A stretch of 64,000 nucleotides of DNA from Stigmatella aurantiaca DW4/3-1. Its GTDB lineage: Bacteria > Myxococcota > Myxococcia > Myxococcales > Myxococcaceae. The DNA is taken from contig NC_014623.1 of the NCBI RefSeq assembly GCF_000165485.1, forward strand, positions 5,846,893 to 5,910,892, written 5' to 3'. The position numbers were made by a program, and so were the translations under genes. The notes under the pieces were generated by a model. That model had not been told where the DNA came from and did no database searches. It saw nothing but the letters and a program-made list of their open reading frames with translations. Below are positions 9,323 through 18,800 of the stretch, piece after piece (the first letter of the stretch is position 1; each line of letters opens with the position of its first letter).

Positions 9323-11223
9323 GGCTTCACCTCGGCCAGCGCCGTCACTCCCGTGGCCACGTCCGCCACCGAGACGCTCACCCGCTCGGCCTGGCTGCCC
9401 GTCAGGGTGAACCGCGTCCGCCCCTCACGAACCTCCTGCGCCGACGGGTGTCCCGAGGACAGCGCCACGTGAACGGCCCGGTCCATGAGCACCTGTCCCT
9501 TCAGATCCTCGACCCAGTACGTCACCCGCGCCCCTTCCACCTGAAGCTGGACGATGACGGGGATGGCGGGCTGGAGCTGGACCTTGCGCACCACGGGCGC
9601 GGCCACCAGCGGAGGATCCTGCGGGTACACGAGGCTGCCCTGCGCGAGCACGTGGAGCGTCTTGCGGAGGCCCGGCCAGACGCCGTGCACCACTTCGATC
9701 TTCCCGGAGCTGGGCGCGCCCACGCTCACCGTTCCATCGTCGCCCGTGAGCCACTGCTTTCCGCCCACGAGCAGCGGCTGCTGGGCAATGGGCAGCCCCG
9801 CGAGGTCCGAAACCCCGAGGAAGAGCGCGCCCTCCGAGACCCAGGCGGAGATGCGCGCGGGCTCGGATCCCATCGGCCCCACCGCGCGCGCCGTCACGGA
9901 GACTTCCTCCAGCGGCCCGCGCGGGGGCAGCGCCCAGGTGGCCCGGAACTGCCCGGGAGGCTCCTCGCGCAGAGGAGACATTTCGCCCAGGGGCACCCCG
10001 AGCAGCACCTGCGCCCCGGGACGCGGCTGTCCGGAGGCGTCCTTCACGGACACCGACACGGGCACCTCGGCGCCCAGATAGGCCTGCGCCTGCCCCAGGG
10101 ACAACGTGAGCTGTTCGGCGGGGCCTTGCACGAGTTGCAGCGACATCTCCTCCAGGGAGTTCCTTCCCCCCTTCGACCAGGACGCCAGGATGCGCTCGGA
10201 CTCGGAGGGCCGCTGCCGGGGCGCGGTGTAGAGCCACTCGAGCAGTCCTCCCTCGGCACGCCGAGGCCCCTGGAGCGTTCCGTAGCGTGCCTTCGCGGTG
10301 GCCCGCGCGTCCGGCTCGGGCCGCCCCATCGAATCGCTCGCCGCGCAGAGAATGCGCGCCCGCGAGCGTCCATCCGCGGGGAGCCGCTGGGGGTTGAGCA
10401 CACAGGCCAACCCATCCGTCTGGGGCAACCCCAGATCGATGGCCCGGCGCTGGATGTTGCCCGCCGGATCCACGATGAGCCCCTGGCCAATGCGGTGCCC
10501 CGGGGGAACCACCACCGGCACCCGGAAGCTCCCGTTGCGGGCCGCCTGCACCGGGCCGTACTTCACCCCCGCGATGACGATGGAGATGTTCGCCTCCGGC
10601 TCGGTCTCACCGGGCAGGTTCACCGCCGCCGCCAGGGGGACGACCACCCGGCCGAACGCCCCATGAATGGACTGCGGGTGCGGCCAGGAGGAGAGCGCCA
10701 CCAGGATGGCCACCTCCGGGTAGTTCGTCTTCGGCAGCAGGTAGCGGGCACGGTAGGTGCCTGGGCCGCTCCGGGACAGCTCTTCCACCCGGCCGACGCT
10801 GGCCCGCACGACCGGAGGGGCGCCCGAGTCCTCGGGGGATCCATCGGGCCGGAGCATCCGCACCGTGAGCGTCGCCTCGGTGTCCCGCCCCTTCACGGGC
10901 GCGGCCGGCTCCAGCGCCATCTCCACCCGGGAGGCGGGCGGCCCAATGGAATACTGGGCCTGCGCTTGCAGCGGACCCGCGCTGGCCCGCAGCACCACGC
11001 TCCGGGCGCCCGGCTTGGGGAGGATCAGGAAGGAGCGCAGCGGCGGAGGCGCCGGCTCTGGACGCACCTCGGCCTCATCGGCCACCAGGGTGGGCGATGC
11101 CAGAGGGCCAGGCACACCCGCGGCGTCGCGGCGCACGAGGGCCACGGAAAAGCCCTCCGGCGGCACGGCCTCGGAGGGCCCGAGAATGTCGAGCGTCTCC
11201 GCCAGCGCGGCGGGACCGAGCAA
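9319..11223 (-). CDS. Exported Ig-like/invasin-like repeat protein
   Basis: About 634 residues of beta-rich Ig/invasin-like repeats (for example PVSVSVKDASGQPRPGAQVLLGVPLGEM, typical of bacterial Ig-like group 1 domains). The start is uncertain. The first conventional start is TTG at 11221-11223, which cuts through the hydrophobic core of what looks like a signal peptide. The same frame reads upstream as NRLVPVLLLLLGPAALAE, so translation may begin at CTG 11251-11253; an in-frame TAG closes the frame further up. The stop overlaps the start of the barrel gene (ATGA). Together with its neighbours it looks like one exported surface system. No enzymatic motif was seen. Confidence 0.78.
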   Translation of the reverse strand: MLGPAALAETLDILGPSEAVPPEGFSVALVRRDAAGVPGPLASPTLVADEAEVRPEPAPPPLRSFLILPKPGARSVVLRASAGPLQAQAQYSIGPPASRVEMALEPAAPVKGRDTEATLTVRMLRPDGSPEDSGAPPVVRASVGRVEELSRSGPGTYRARYLLPKTNYPEVAILVALSSWPHPQSIHGAFGRVVVPLAAAVNLPGETEPEANISIVIAGVKYGPVQAARNGSFRVPVVVPPGHRIGQGLIVDPAGNIQRRAIDLGLPQTDGLACVLNPQRLPADGRSRARILCAASDSMGRPEPDARATAKARYGTLQGPRRAEGGLLEWLYTAPRQRPSESERILASWSKGGRNSLEEMSLQLVQGPAEQLTLSLGQAQAYLGAEVPVSVSVKDASGQPRPGAQVLLGVPLGEMSPLREEPPGQFRATWALPPRGPLEEVSVTARAVGPMGSEPARISAWVSEGALFLGVSDLAGLPIAQQPLLVGGKQWLTGDDGTVSVGAPSSGKIEVVHGVWPGLRKTLHVLAQGSLVYPQDPPLVAAPVVRKVQLQPAIPVIVQLQVEGARVTYWVEDLKGQVLMDRAVHVALSSGHPSAQEVREGRTRFTLTGSQAERVSVSVADVATGVTALAEVKP

Positions 11224-11292
11224 CAGAAGCAGGACAGGGACGAGCCGGTTCAGAGCCTTGGACTCTACAAGCTCTCCGGGATCATCGAAATC

Positions 11293-12945
11293 CTATCGTG
11301 CGATCCGCGAGGATCTCCTGGACCGCGCGGGCACCTGTACGCGCCGGGGCCACGCGAGAAACACCATCCCCAGCAACACGCCCAGAGTGAACACGCCGCT
11401 GCCGCCCTGGCTGCATCCGGCATGGGCAACCTCAGGGGTTTCCTCCAGGACAACCGTCCCCCTGGGTTCGGAAGACACCCACACCTGGGGCACGACGCTC
11501 TGGCCCGGCAGGCGCTCCTCGCCCTCGAACGGATCCTGGCCGCGCGGGACGCCGCTCACGTCCGAATAGAGGCGCATGCGGAAGCTCCCCCCCGAGGGCC
11601 CATCGATGATCGCCTCCAGCTGAACGCGGCCCTCCAGCTGAACGCGCTGGGCCGTGAGCGGAGAACCCGTCTGGAACGCCTCGGGCGCCAACACCACGGC
11701 GCCGTTGATCTTCACCCAGCCCAGCGACGTCGCCGTCCCGCCAAAGCCATTGTCCACGCACAGCAAGCCCTTGCCGGAGGCGGGAAACAAGGCCTGGAAC
11801 TTCTGGGGGGCACCGCTGAAGCGCCTCAGCGTCACGGATGAGAGCAACGAGAGCCCTCCGGGCTCCGCACACACTTCCTCCGGTGTCGGTAAGAGCGGGG
11901 AAGCATCCTCTCCCGTGCGATCCGGCAACTGCAAGGTCAGGGCGCGCACATCGAACCCGTTCTCCTGCGTGCTCCACACCACGTGGACCAGACCGGTCTC
12001 GTCCACGCCGATGTCGTTGAGGTGCTCGTTGCGCAGCGTGCGGGTGAGCGCATAGAGCGTCTGCGTCTTCATGTCGAAGAGCACGACCTCGGTGTTGAGG
12101 GTCCGCCCCGAGGGATCCTGCCGCTCGAAGACGAGCAACGAACCGCTGAGCAGGGGGTTGGCATCCAGGCCTGGCAACGCCAGACGGTACTCGGGTCCGC
12201 CCTCGACCGCCTGCCAGTAGATGTCCTGGGTGGGCTTGCCCTGCTCGAGGCGGGTGCTGGTGTAAACCACCACCTGGCCATTGGTCTGGGGCTGAGACTC
12301 ATCTCCCTGAGCGCCCGTCAGCGCCCGCGTCTCGAAGCCATCCTTCCCCGCCACCGCCATCCAGATGTCACAGTCGAACTCCCGGGCACACTTCGTCCAG
12401 ACGATCACCCTGCCGTCCGCGCTCACCGCGGGCGAGCGGTCCAGCAGATCATCTTGCGTCAGGCGCGTGAGGACACCGCTCTCCAGATCGAAGGTGGTGA
12501 TCTCTGGCTGCGAGCGCGACCCGAAGGAGTAGTCCTGCCACACCAAGGTGTGGTGGCCGATGACCGCCCCTCGCCGGTGCGCCCCCGGCTGAGGAGCAAC
12601 TTCCACCGCGGGGCCCCCCTTCTTCAGATCGTAGGTAAAGATGGCGCTCGTCGACAGCATCCGCGTGAAGACCACCGAGTCGCCGCTCACGTCGGCGATG
12701 ACGTCATACCCGCGGCTGTCGGGAATGGTTCCGTGAAGGCCGGTGGACAGATCATGCCAGCGGACCTCGCCCACGCCCCCGGCCTTGTGCGTGTACACCA
12801 CCCGCGAGCCGCTCACGTGGGGCTCGAACTGATTTCCGGGCCCCGCATTCACCACCCGGCGCAGGCCCAGCAACGGGGCGCCCACGCCTCCGGCCAGGGC
12901 CACACCCGGCAACACGCTCAGCAACGCCACCAACAGTCTAAACAT
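11293..12945 (-). CDS. Exported beta-propeller (TolB/WD40-like) protein with MYXO-CTERM-like anchor
   Basis: A 550-residue protein: signal peptide (LLVALLSVLPGVALA), then TolB-like blades at about 30-330 with recurring patterns such as DRSPAVSADGRVIVWTK, DESQPQTNGQVVVYTS and NPLLSGSLLVFER. A beta-sandwich C-terminal part follows, ending in a Cys (HAGCSQGGSG), a hydrophobic helix and several Arg (WPRRVQVPARSRRSSR), which fits MYXO-CTERM sorting. The basic tail after the helix is longer than usual. It lies 63 bp downstream of the FecR-domain gene and about 70 bp upstream of the Ig-like gene on the same strand. It is probably displayed at the cell surface; the ligand is unknown. Confidence 0.85.
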   Translation of the reverse strand: MFRLLVALLSVLPGVALAGGVGAPLLGLRRVVNAGPGNQFEPHVSGSRVVYTHKAGGVGEVRWHDLSTGLHGTIPDSRGYDVIADVSGDSVVFTRMLSTSAIFTYDLKKGGPAVEVAPQPGAHRRGAVIGHHTLVWQDYSFGSRSQPEITTFDLESGVLTRLTQDDLLDRSPAVSADGRVIVWTKCAREFDCDIWMAVAGKDGFETRALTGAQGDESQPQTNGQVVVYTSTRLEQGKPTQDIYWQAVEGGPEYRLALPGLDANPLLSGSLLVFERQDPSGRTLNTEVVLFDMKTQTLYALTRTLRNEHLNDIGVDETGLVHVVWSTQENGFDVRALTLQLPDRTGEDASPLLPTPEEVCAEPGGLSLLSSVTLRRFSGAPQKFQALFPASGKGLLCVDNGFGGTATSLGWVKINGAVVLAPEAFQTGSPLTAQRVQLEGRVQLEAIIDGPSGGSFRMRLYSDVSGVPRGQDPFEGEERLPGQSVVPQVWVSSEPRGTVVLEETPEVAHAGCSQGGSGVFTLGVLLGMVFLAWPRRVQVPARSRRSSRIAR

Positions 12946-13008
12946 GGAAAACCTCTACAACGAGGCATCCATTACAGCCTAGGCGTTTCTTTTTCGCTGA
13001 GCAATACT

Positions 13009-13995
13009 TTATGGACTCTCCGTCTGTGCGGGGACTTCGGGAGAAGAGGAACTGCCCCAAGGGAGATCCACCTTGAGCTTTTTGGGAGGGCTTGTGTCGA
13101 CCTTGTAATTCTGAGCCGCCTCTTGCTGCGTCCCCATCACGGAGGAGGCGCGGAGCTGCACGAGGTTCTCGCCCTCCTTGAGGTCCACGGTGCGCTCGAA
13201 CTTCCCATCCGGCCCCGGGAAGAAATGCTGGCCGCCCATCTCCAGGCGGCTGCCGGGCACGGCCTCCCCGGAGATCTTGATGCGGCGCTGGTTTCGCCGG
13301 CTGTCGGGCCAGGCGACCTTGCGCAGCAGGCTGCTCGGCACCGGCGCGGGCTCGGACGGGCCGGTGCTGGTGGGCGTCACCACGGACTGCTGGCCGGCCC
13401 GGACGATGACCACCTTGCCCTTGCCAAGGAATGTCACCTCGCCCTCGCGGGCCCCCACCGCCACGGTGCCAGCCCCGTCATTGCTCATGCTGAAGGTACC
13501 GGCGGTGGTGCGCGCCAGCGCGTCACTGTTCGCCGCCTTCACCTCGAAGGTGTGCCGCTTGCCGGGACGCACGGTGGCCGTCGCGATACCGGTCTCGAGC
13601 AAGACGCGGGACAGCTCGTCCGTCAGCGAGTCCACGGACACCTCGGTGCCCGCCCCCACGAGGACCTCCACCGCCTCGTCACCGATGATGACCGCCGAGG
13701 AAGCGGCCTGGGTGCGCACCGCGTCCGAAGGATGAAGCGCCGCGCCGGGCTGGGCCACCTCCCAGGCGCCCTTGCCCCGCCGCACCTCCACCGTGCCCTC
13801 CACCTTCTGGAGGGACAGCTGCACTGGCTTGCTCGGTGGGGGGACCTCCACGACGGGCGGTGGAGGCGGAACCCGGACCGGAGGCGGGGGCGGCTCACGC
13901 AAGAAGACGAAATACCCGATCGGCAGGGCTGCCAGAATCAGCGCGAGTCCGAGGAGGAAGGGCGCCTGGCGCCTGACGTTCTGAGATCCAGCCAT
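13009..13995 (-). CDS. FecR-domain membrane protein
   Basis: A 328-residue protein with one N-terminal transmembrane segment (FLLGLALILAALPIGYFVFL) after a short basic cytoplasmic start, a Pro-rich spacer (PPPPPVRVPPPPPVVEVPPP), then a FecR/LysM-associated beta domain at about 60-200 (VEGTVEVRRGKGAWEVAQPGAALHPSDAVRT, then GTEVSVDSL). The C-terminal third has a carbohydrate-binding-like module (GEAVPGSRLEMGGQHFFPGPDGKFERTVDLKEGENLVQLRA). In iron uptake FecR relays a signal from an outer-membrane barrel to a sigma factor. Here no sigma factor is adjacent, so a structural periplasmic role beside the large barrel proteins is more likely. It follows the histidine kinase gene by 35 bp. Confidence 0.85.
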   Translation of the reverse strand: MAGSQNVRRQAPFLLGLALILAALPIGYFVFLREPPPPPVRVPPPPPVVEVPPPSKPVQLSLQKVEGTVEVRRGKGAWEVAQPGAALHPSDAVRTQAASSAVIIGDEAVEVLVGAGTEVSVDSLTDELSRVLLETGIATATVRPGKRHTFEVKAANSDALARTTAGTFSMSNDGAGTVAVGAREGEVTFLGKGKVVIVRAGQQSVVTPTSTGPSEPAPVPSSLLRKVAWPDSRRNQRRIKISGEAVPGSRLEMGGQHFFPGPDGKFERTVDLKEGENLVQLRASSVMGTQQEAAQNYKVDTSPPKKLKVDLPWGSSSSPEVPAQTESP

Positions 13996-14030
13996 TGCGT
14001 GTCGCAGGGTATCTCACGAAACCGCGTGGC

Positions 14031-15869
14031 TCACGCCTTCGTGAGCCATACGGTGAAGCACGAGCCCTTGCCCGGCTCGCTCCGCACATCAATGGAGCCT
14101 CCCGCCTCGGTCACGACCCGATAAGTCACCGACAAGCCCAGGCCCACATTGGACCACACATCTTTGGTGGTGAAGAAGGGCTCGAAGATGCGGGAGCGGT
14201 GCTCGGGCGCGATGCCTTTGCCGGTGTCCTCCACCTCGAAGTACCCCTTGCCGTCGCGTTCTCCCGTCCGCACGGTGAGGGTCTTGGCGGAGGTCTTCTG
14301 CATCGCGGTGCGCGCGTTGGAGACCAGCGCCAGGATGGCCTGCGAGGTCTGACCCGAGTCGGCCATCACGCGCACCCCACTGCTGGCCAGCTCCAGCACG
14401 AGGGAGATGCCCTCGGCCTTCACCTGGTTCTCGGTGAGCGTGAGCGCATCACGCACCACGACGTTGAGATTCACGGCGCGCAGGTCCGTCCGCTCGCGCT
14501 GCTGGGAGAAGCGCAGCAGGTTCTGGGTGATCTCCTTGCAGCGCTTGGCACTGCCCTCGATCTTCCGGAGCATGTCGAGGTCCGGATCGCTGTCCGGGCG
14601 GCTCATCAGCATGAGCTGCACGTAGCCCAGGATGCCTGCCAAGGGGTTGTTGAGCTCGTGCGCCACGCCCGCGCCGAGCTGCCCCACCGCCGCCAGCTTC
14701 TGCGTCTCGACGAGCTGGGCCTGGGCGGTCCGCAATTCCGCCAAGGCCTCATCCACCCGGATGCGCAAATCGTCGTTCCAGCGCATCAACCGGGCGCGCG
14801 CCGTCTCCAGCTCGGCGCCCATGTGGTTGAAGGTCGTGGCCAGCTCGCTCAGCTCGTCACCGCCCTCGACCTTCACGCGCCGGTCGAGCTCTCCGCGGCC
14901 GAAGGCCTGCGCGCCCGCCATCACCTCCGAGAGCCGCCGGTTGATGCGGCGGGTGAAGAGGCCTCCCAGCCCCAGCAGCACCAGCAAGGCCCCGCCGATG
15001 GATATCAGGACGGTGCGCCGCATGGACCGCACGGGCGCGAGCGCATCCGCCTCGGACACGGACAGCACCACATCGAACCCGAGCCCCTCGGGGACGCGGG
15101 CCACGCTCACCCGGAGGACGGGATCACCCGCCCGGAAGCTGTGCGCGGCCAGGGCGCCGCCCGGCGTCAGCCGCGTGGCGATGGCGGCATCCAGGCCCTT
15201 CATCCGCCGCTGCGGGTCGGAGCTGGCCAGGATGCGGCCGGAGGGATCCACCAGATCGATGGTCCCGAGCACGCCCTCGGCCCTGCGCCGCAGCAGGTCC
15301 TCCAGGTTGCGGAAGACGATCTCCGCCAGGACAAAGGAGGCGCCCTCGCCCTGGTCCAGCTTGACGGCCACCGCGACGGCGGCCATGCCGCTGCTCTCGT
15401 GGGCGTAGACCCGTCCGAGGGCCGCCTCGCCCTTGCCGCCATGCCGCAGGGGTTGAACGGGGACCGCCTTCGTCAGCAGCTCCACTTGCTGGGGGTCGAA
15501 CCCCGGGTGGCCCCCACCGCCCTCCGCCTGGAAGACGGGCTGTCCTTGGGGACGGCCCTCCGAATCCAGCCTCAGCACGGCGCTCAGGGCGGAAGACTGG
15601 TTGTAGAGCAAGGCCAGGGCGCCCCGGGCCTCCTCCTCGGTGGCGCTCTGCCAGTCGATGAGCTCCGCCACGCGCGCCACCGCGTCCACCGTCTCCATCA
15701 GCTCGGCGGCCACACCCTCGGCGGTGGCCGTTGCCAGCGCCCGCTGCTCGGCGGAGATGCGCTCGGCCAGCTCCCGCTCCGCGCGAGACAGCACCAGGAA
15801 GCCCACCGCCGCCAGGGGCAGGACGGTGGCCGCCAACATGAAGAGAACGAGCTGTTGGTACAGCCTCAT
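14031..15869 (-). CDS. Membrane sensor histidine kinase
   Basis: A 612-residue kinase: TM1 at about 7-29 (LVLFMLAATVLPLAAVGFLVL), a periplasmic sensor domain to about 280, TM2 (VLISIGGALLVLLGLGGLF), a HAMP region with RRINRRLSEVMAGAQAFGRGELDRRV, a coiled coil, the dimerisation helix with phospho-His at about 404 (VAHELNNPLAGILGYVQLM) and an HATPase_c domain (FEVEDTGKGIAPEHRSRIFEPFFTTK, VGLGLSVTYRVV). There is no attached receiver. Its ATG overlaps the stop of the giant hybrid kinase gene by 4 nt, so the two are translationally coupled and the hybrid protein is the obvious signalling partner. Confidence 0.93.
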   Translation of the reverse strand: MRLYQQLVLFMLAATVLPLAAVGFLVLSRAERELAERISAEQRALATATAEGVAAELMETVDAVARVAELIDWQSATEEEARGALALLYNQSSALSAVLRLDSEGRPQGQPVFQAEGGGGHPGFDPQQVELLTKAVPVQPLRHGGKGEAALGRVYAHESSGMAAVAVAVKLDQGEGASFVLAEIVFRNLEDLLRRRAEGVLGTIDLVDPSGRILASSDPQRRMKGLDAAIATRLTPGGALAAHSFRAGDPVLRVSVARVPEGLGFDVVLSVSEADALAPVRSMRRTVLISIGGALLVLLGLGGLFTRRINRRLSEVMAGAQAFGRGELDRRVKVEGGDELSELATTFNHMGAELETARARLMRWNDDLRIRVDEALAELRTAQAQLVETQKLAAVGQLGAGVAHELNNPLAGILGYVQLMLMSRPDSDPDLDMLRKIEGSAKRCKEITQNLLRFSQQRERTDLRAVNLNVVVRDALTLTENQVKAEGISLVLELASSGVRVMADSGQTSQAILALVSNARTAMQKTSAKTLTVRTGERDGKGYFEVEDTGKGIAPEHRSRIFEPFFTTKDVWSNVGLGLSVTYRVVTEAGGSIDVRSEPGKGSCFTVWLTKA

Positions 15870-18800
15870 CCGGTGATGATCCGGCTCTCCTGCTCGCGAT
15901 CGCTGCGCAGGTAGATGGAGCCCTGAATGGCCTTCGCCCGCTTCTTCATGTCCGCGGCGCGGCGGGCCAGCTCGGCATGGTCATGACTCGACCCGTCGCT
16001 CATCACCGCGACGATGGAGACGCTCATGATGGGGAACTTCCGCTTCTCGCCGAAGCGGTCCTCCGCCTCGATGTGCCCCCGCTCGCGGTCCTGCCGGTCG
16101 TAGTAGAGCGGGATGATCCGATCGAAGGCCTCGATGGCCCGCTGACAGATGCGGTCCACGGACTCCGGGGACGTGATGAAGACGAAGTCATCGCCCGCGA
16201 CATGGCCCAGGAAGTCTCCCTGGACGCCCTCCTGCGCGAAGATCTCCCGCAGCAGATCGCCCGTCTGACGGACCACCCCGTCGGCCTTCGCGAACCCGTA
16301 GTAGTCGTTGTAGGCCTTGAGGTTGTCCAGGTCGAGGTAGCAGAACGCGAAGGGCCGGCGGGCCATCAACCGGCGCTGCACCTCGCGCTCGATGGCGTTG
16401 GAGCCCGGCAGCTGCGTGGTGGGCGAGGCGCTCAACTCCTGCTCCTTGCGCCGCAGCACGCTCTCCACACGCGCCCCCAGTTCCAGGGCGTCGAAAGGCT
16501 TGGTGATGTAATCGTCCCCGCCCAGCTTCAGGGCACGGATCTTCAGGGCCGTTTCCGCGCGGGCGGAGATGAAGATGACGGAGATGTGGCCGCTGGCGCG
16601 CTCGGCCTTGATCTCCTCGATGAAGACGAACCCGTCCCCGTCCGGCAGCCCCACGTCCAGGAGGATGACATCCGGGCGGCGCTCGCGCAGGGAGCGCCGG
16701 GCCTCCTCCAGCGAGCCGGCCACCGCCACCTCGAAGCCGAGGCTGGCCAGCACCTCGGAGCAGATGCTGCCGATCTTCGGATCGTCGTCCACGACCAGCA
16801 CGCGCCCGTGCTGCTGACCCGTCCGGCCCCGCACCAGCGAATCCACCGTGGCCAGGAGCTTGTCGGCCATCAACGGACGCAGCAGGAAGGCATCCGCGCC
16901 CGAGCGGAACGCGCGCTGCCGCTCGTCGAACGAGGACGTCACGAGCAGCGGGGTCCGCCGCGTCTCCGGATCGTGCCGGAGGATCTCCGCCAGCCGCAGC
17001 CCATCCACGTCCGGCAGCCGCACCGCCACCATGATGGCGTCCGGGTGCGAGGTGCGGGCCGCGCTGATGCCCTCCTCCGCGGAGCCCGCCAGGCGCACGG
17101 CATAGCCGCGGCTCAGCAGCAGGCCCTTCATGATGAAGGCCAGCTCGCCCTCGCCCTCGATGACGAGCACCCGCCCGCGCGGCTCGGGGCGCTTGGGGGC
17201 CCCTTGGGTGAGGGGCGGCGCCTCGCTGCCCTCGGGCTTGAGGTACTCGGCCGGCGGCTCCACCGGCATCACGGTGACGAAGCGCACCCCCTCGGTGCTG
17301 GGCTCGCACCAGATGTGCCCCCCGTGGGCCTCGACGATGTGGCGGCAGATGGCCAGCCCCAGCCCCGTGCCCCGCACGGTGCGGTTGGACGGGGTACGGG
17401 CTTGCTCGAAGCGGTCGAAGATGCGCTCCAGGCTCTCCTCGGCGATGGGCTCACCGCTGTTCCAACACGAGAGCGCCACGTGGCCGGGCAGCGCCGAGGT
17501 GGCCTTCAGCTCCAACCGGACCTCGCCTCCCTCCGGGGTGAACTTCACCGCGTTGGTCAGCAGGTTGTTGAGCACCTGGTTGACGCGGGAGGGGTCCGCC
17601 AGCACGCGCAAGCCGTGCTGGGGCAGCGTCATGAGCACCTTCACCCGCCGCTCCTGGAAGGCGGGCCCGTACTTCTCGGCCGCCCGGCGCACCAGTTCGT
17701 CCAGGTACGTCAGCTCGAAGTTCATCCGCAGCCGGCCCTTGGCGAACTTCGCCAGGTCCAGCAGGTCATCCACGAGCGAGTTGAGCTTCTCCGTGGATTC
17801 GCGCGCCATGAACAGATAGCGCTGCTGCTTCTCGTTGATGTCCCCGGCCAGGAAGTTGAGCACCAGGTCCAGCGCGCCGGAGATGGAGGTGAGCGGGGTG
17901 CGCAACTCGTGGCTCACCATGGAGACGAACTCGTCCTTGCGCTCCTCCAGCATCTTCTGCTCGGTGACGTCGCGAAGCACGACGCACACGCCCTTGAGCG
18001 TGCCGCGCGCATCGTTCACCGGCGTCACCGTACATTGGATGTGCCGGTCGAACAGCTCCACCTCTTCCTGGAGCATCTGCGAGCCGCTGTACTCCCAGCC
18101 GCGGATGAGCTCCGAGGGCTGGAAGCCCAGGCGCTCCTCGAGCATCTGCCCGGTGAGCGCCGACACCTCCTCGGTCACGCGCAACAGGCGCCGCGCCGCG
18201 GGGTTGATGACGACGATGGCGTTCTGCTCATCGGTGAGCAGCACGCCGTCGGCCATGGCCTCCACCATGCGCTCGATGCGTCGGCGGGCCTCTTCCTCGA
18301 CCGCGCGCAAGGACTGGATGGCGTCCGCGGTCTGGTTGGCCAGCGTGTCCAGCAGCACCCCGTCGTCCTCGGTGAACGCCTGGAGGCGCTGGGAGAACAG
18401 GGACAGCATGCCCACGGGCCGGCCGCCGGCCACCAGGGACACGGTGAGCTGGCTGGGGTACACGGCCGGCGCGCTGGCATCCTGGGAGATGGTGCCCGTC
18501 ACCCGCGTGGTGAGCCGATCCTCGGGCAGGAGCTGGCCCGAGCTGCGCCGGTAGGCCCCCAGCATGGACTCCTTGACGCCCAACAGGGCCTTCTCGCCCA
18601 CCGTGCCCAGACAGCGCAGGCGCAGGATGGCGCTGCGCGAGTCGTCCGGGGCGATCAGCGCCGCGCCGCAGTCGTACGGCAGCACCCGCGCCACCGCGCT
18701 CAGCACCCGATCGATGATGGCCTCGTAGCTCGGCGGGTCCGAGGCGCTCGCCCGGCTGACCTCATAGAGGACGAAGAGGGCCTCCACGCGCTGGTGGAGC

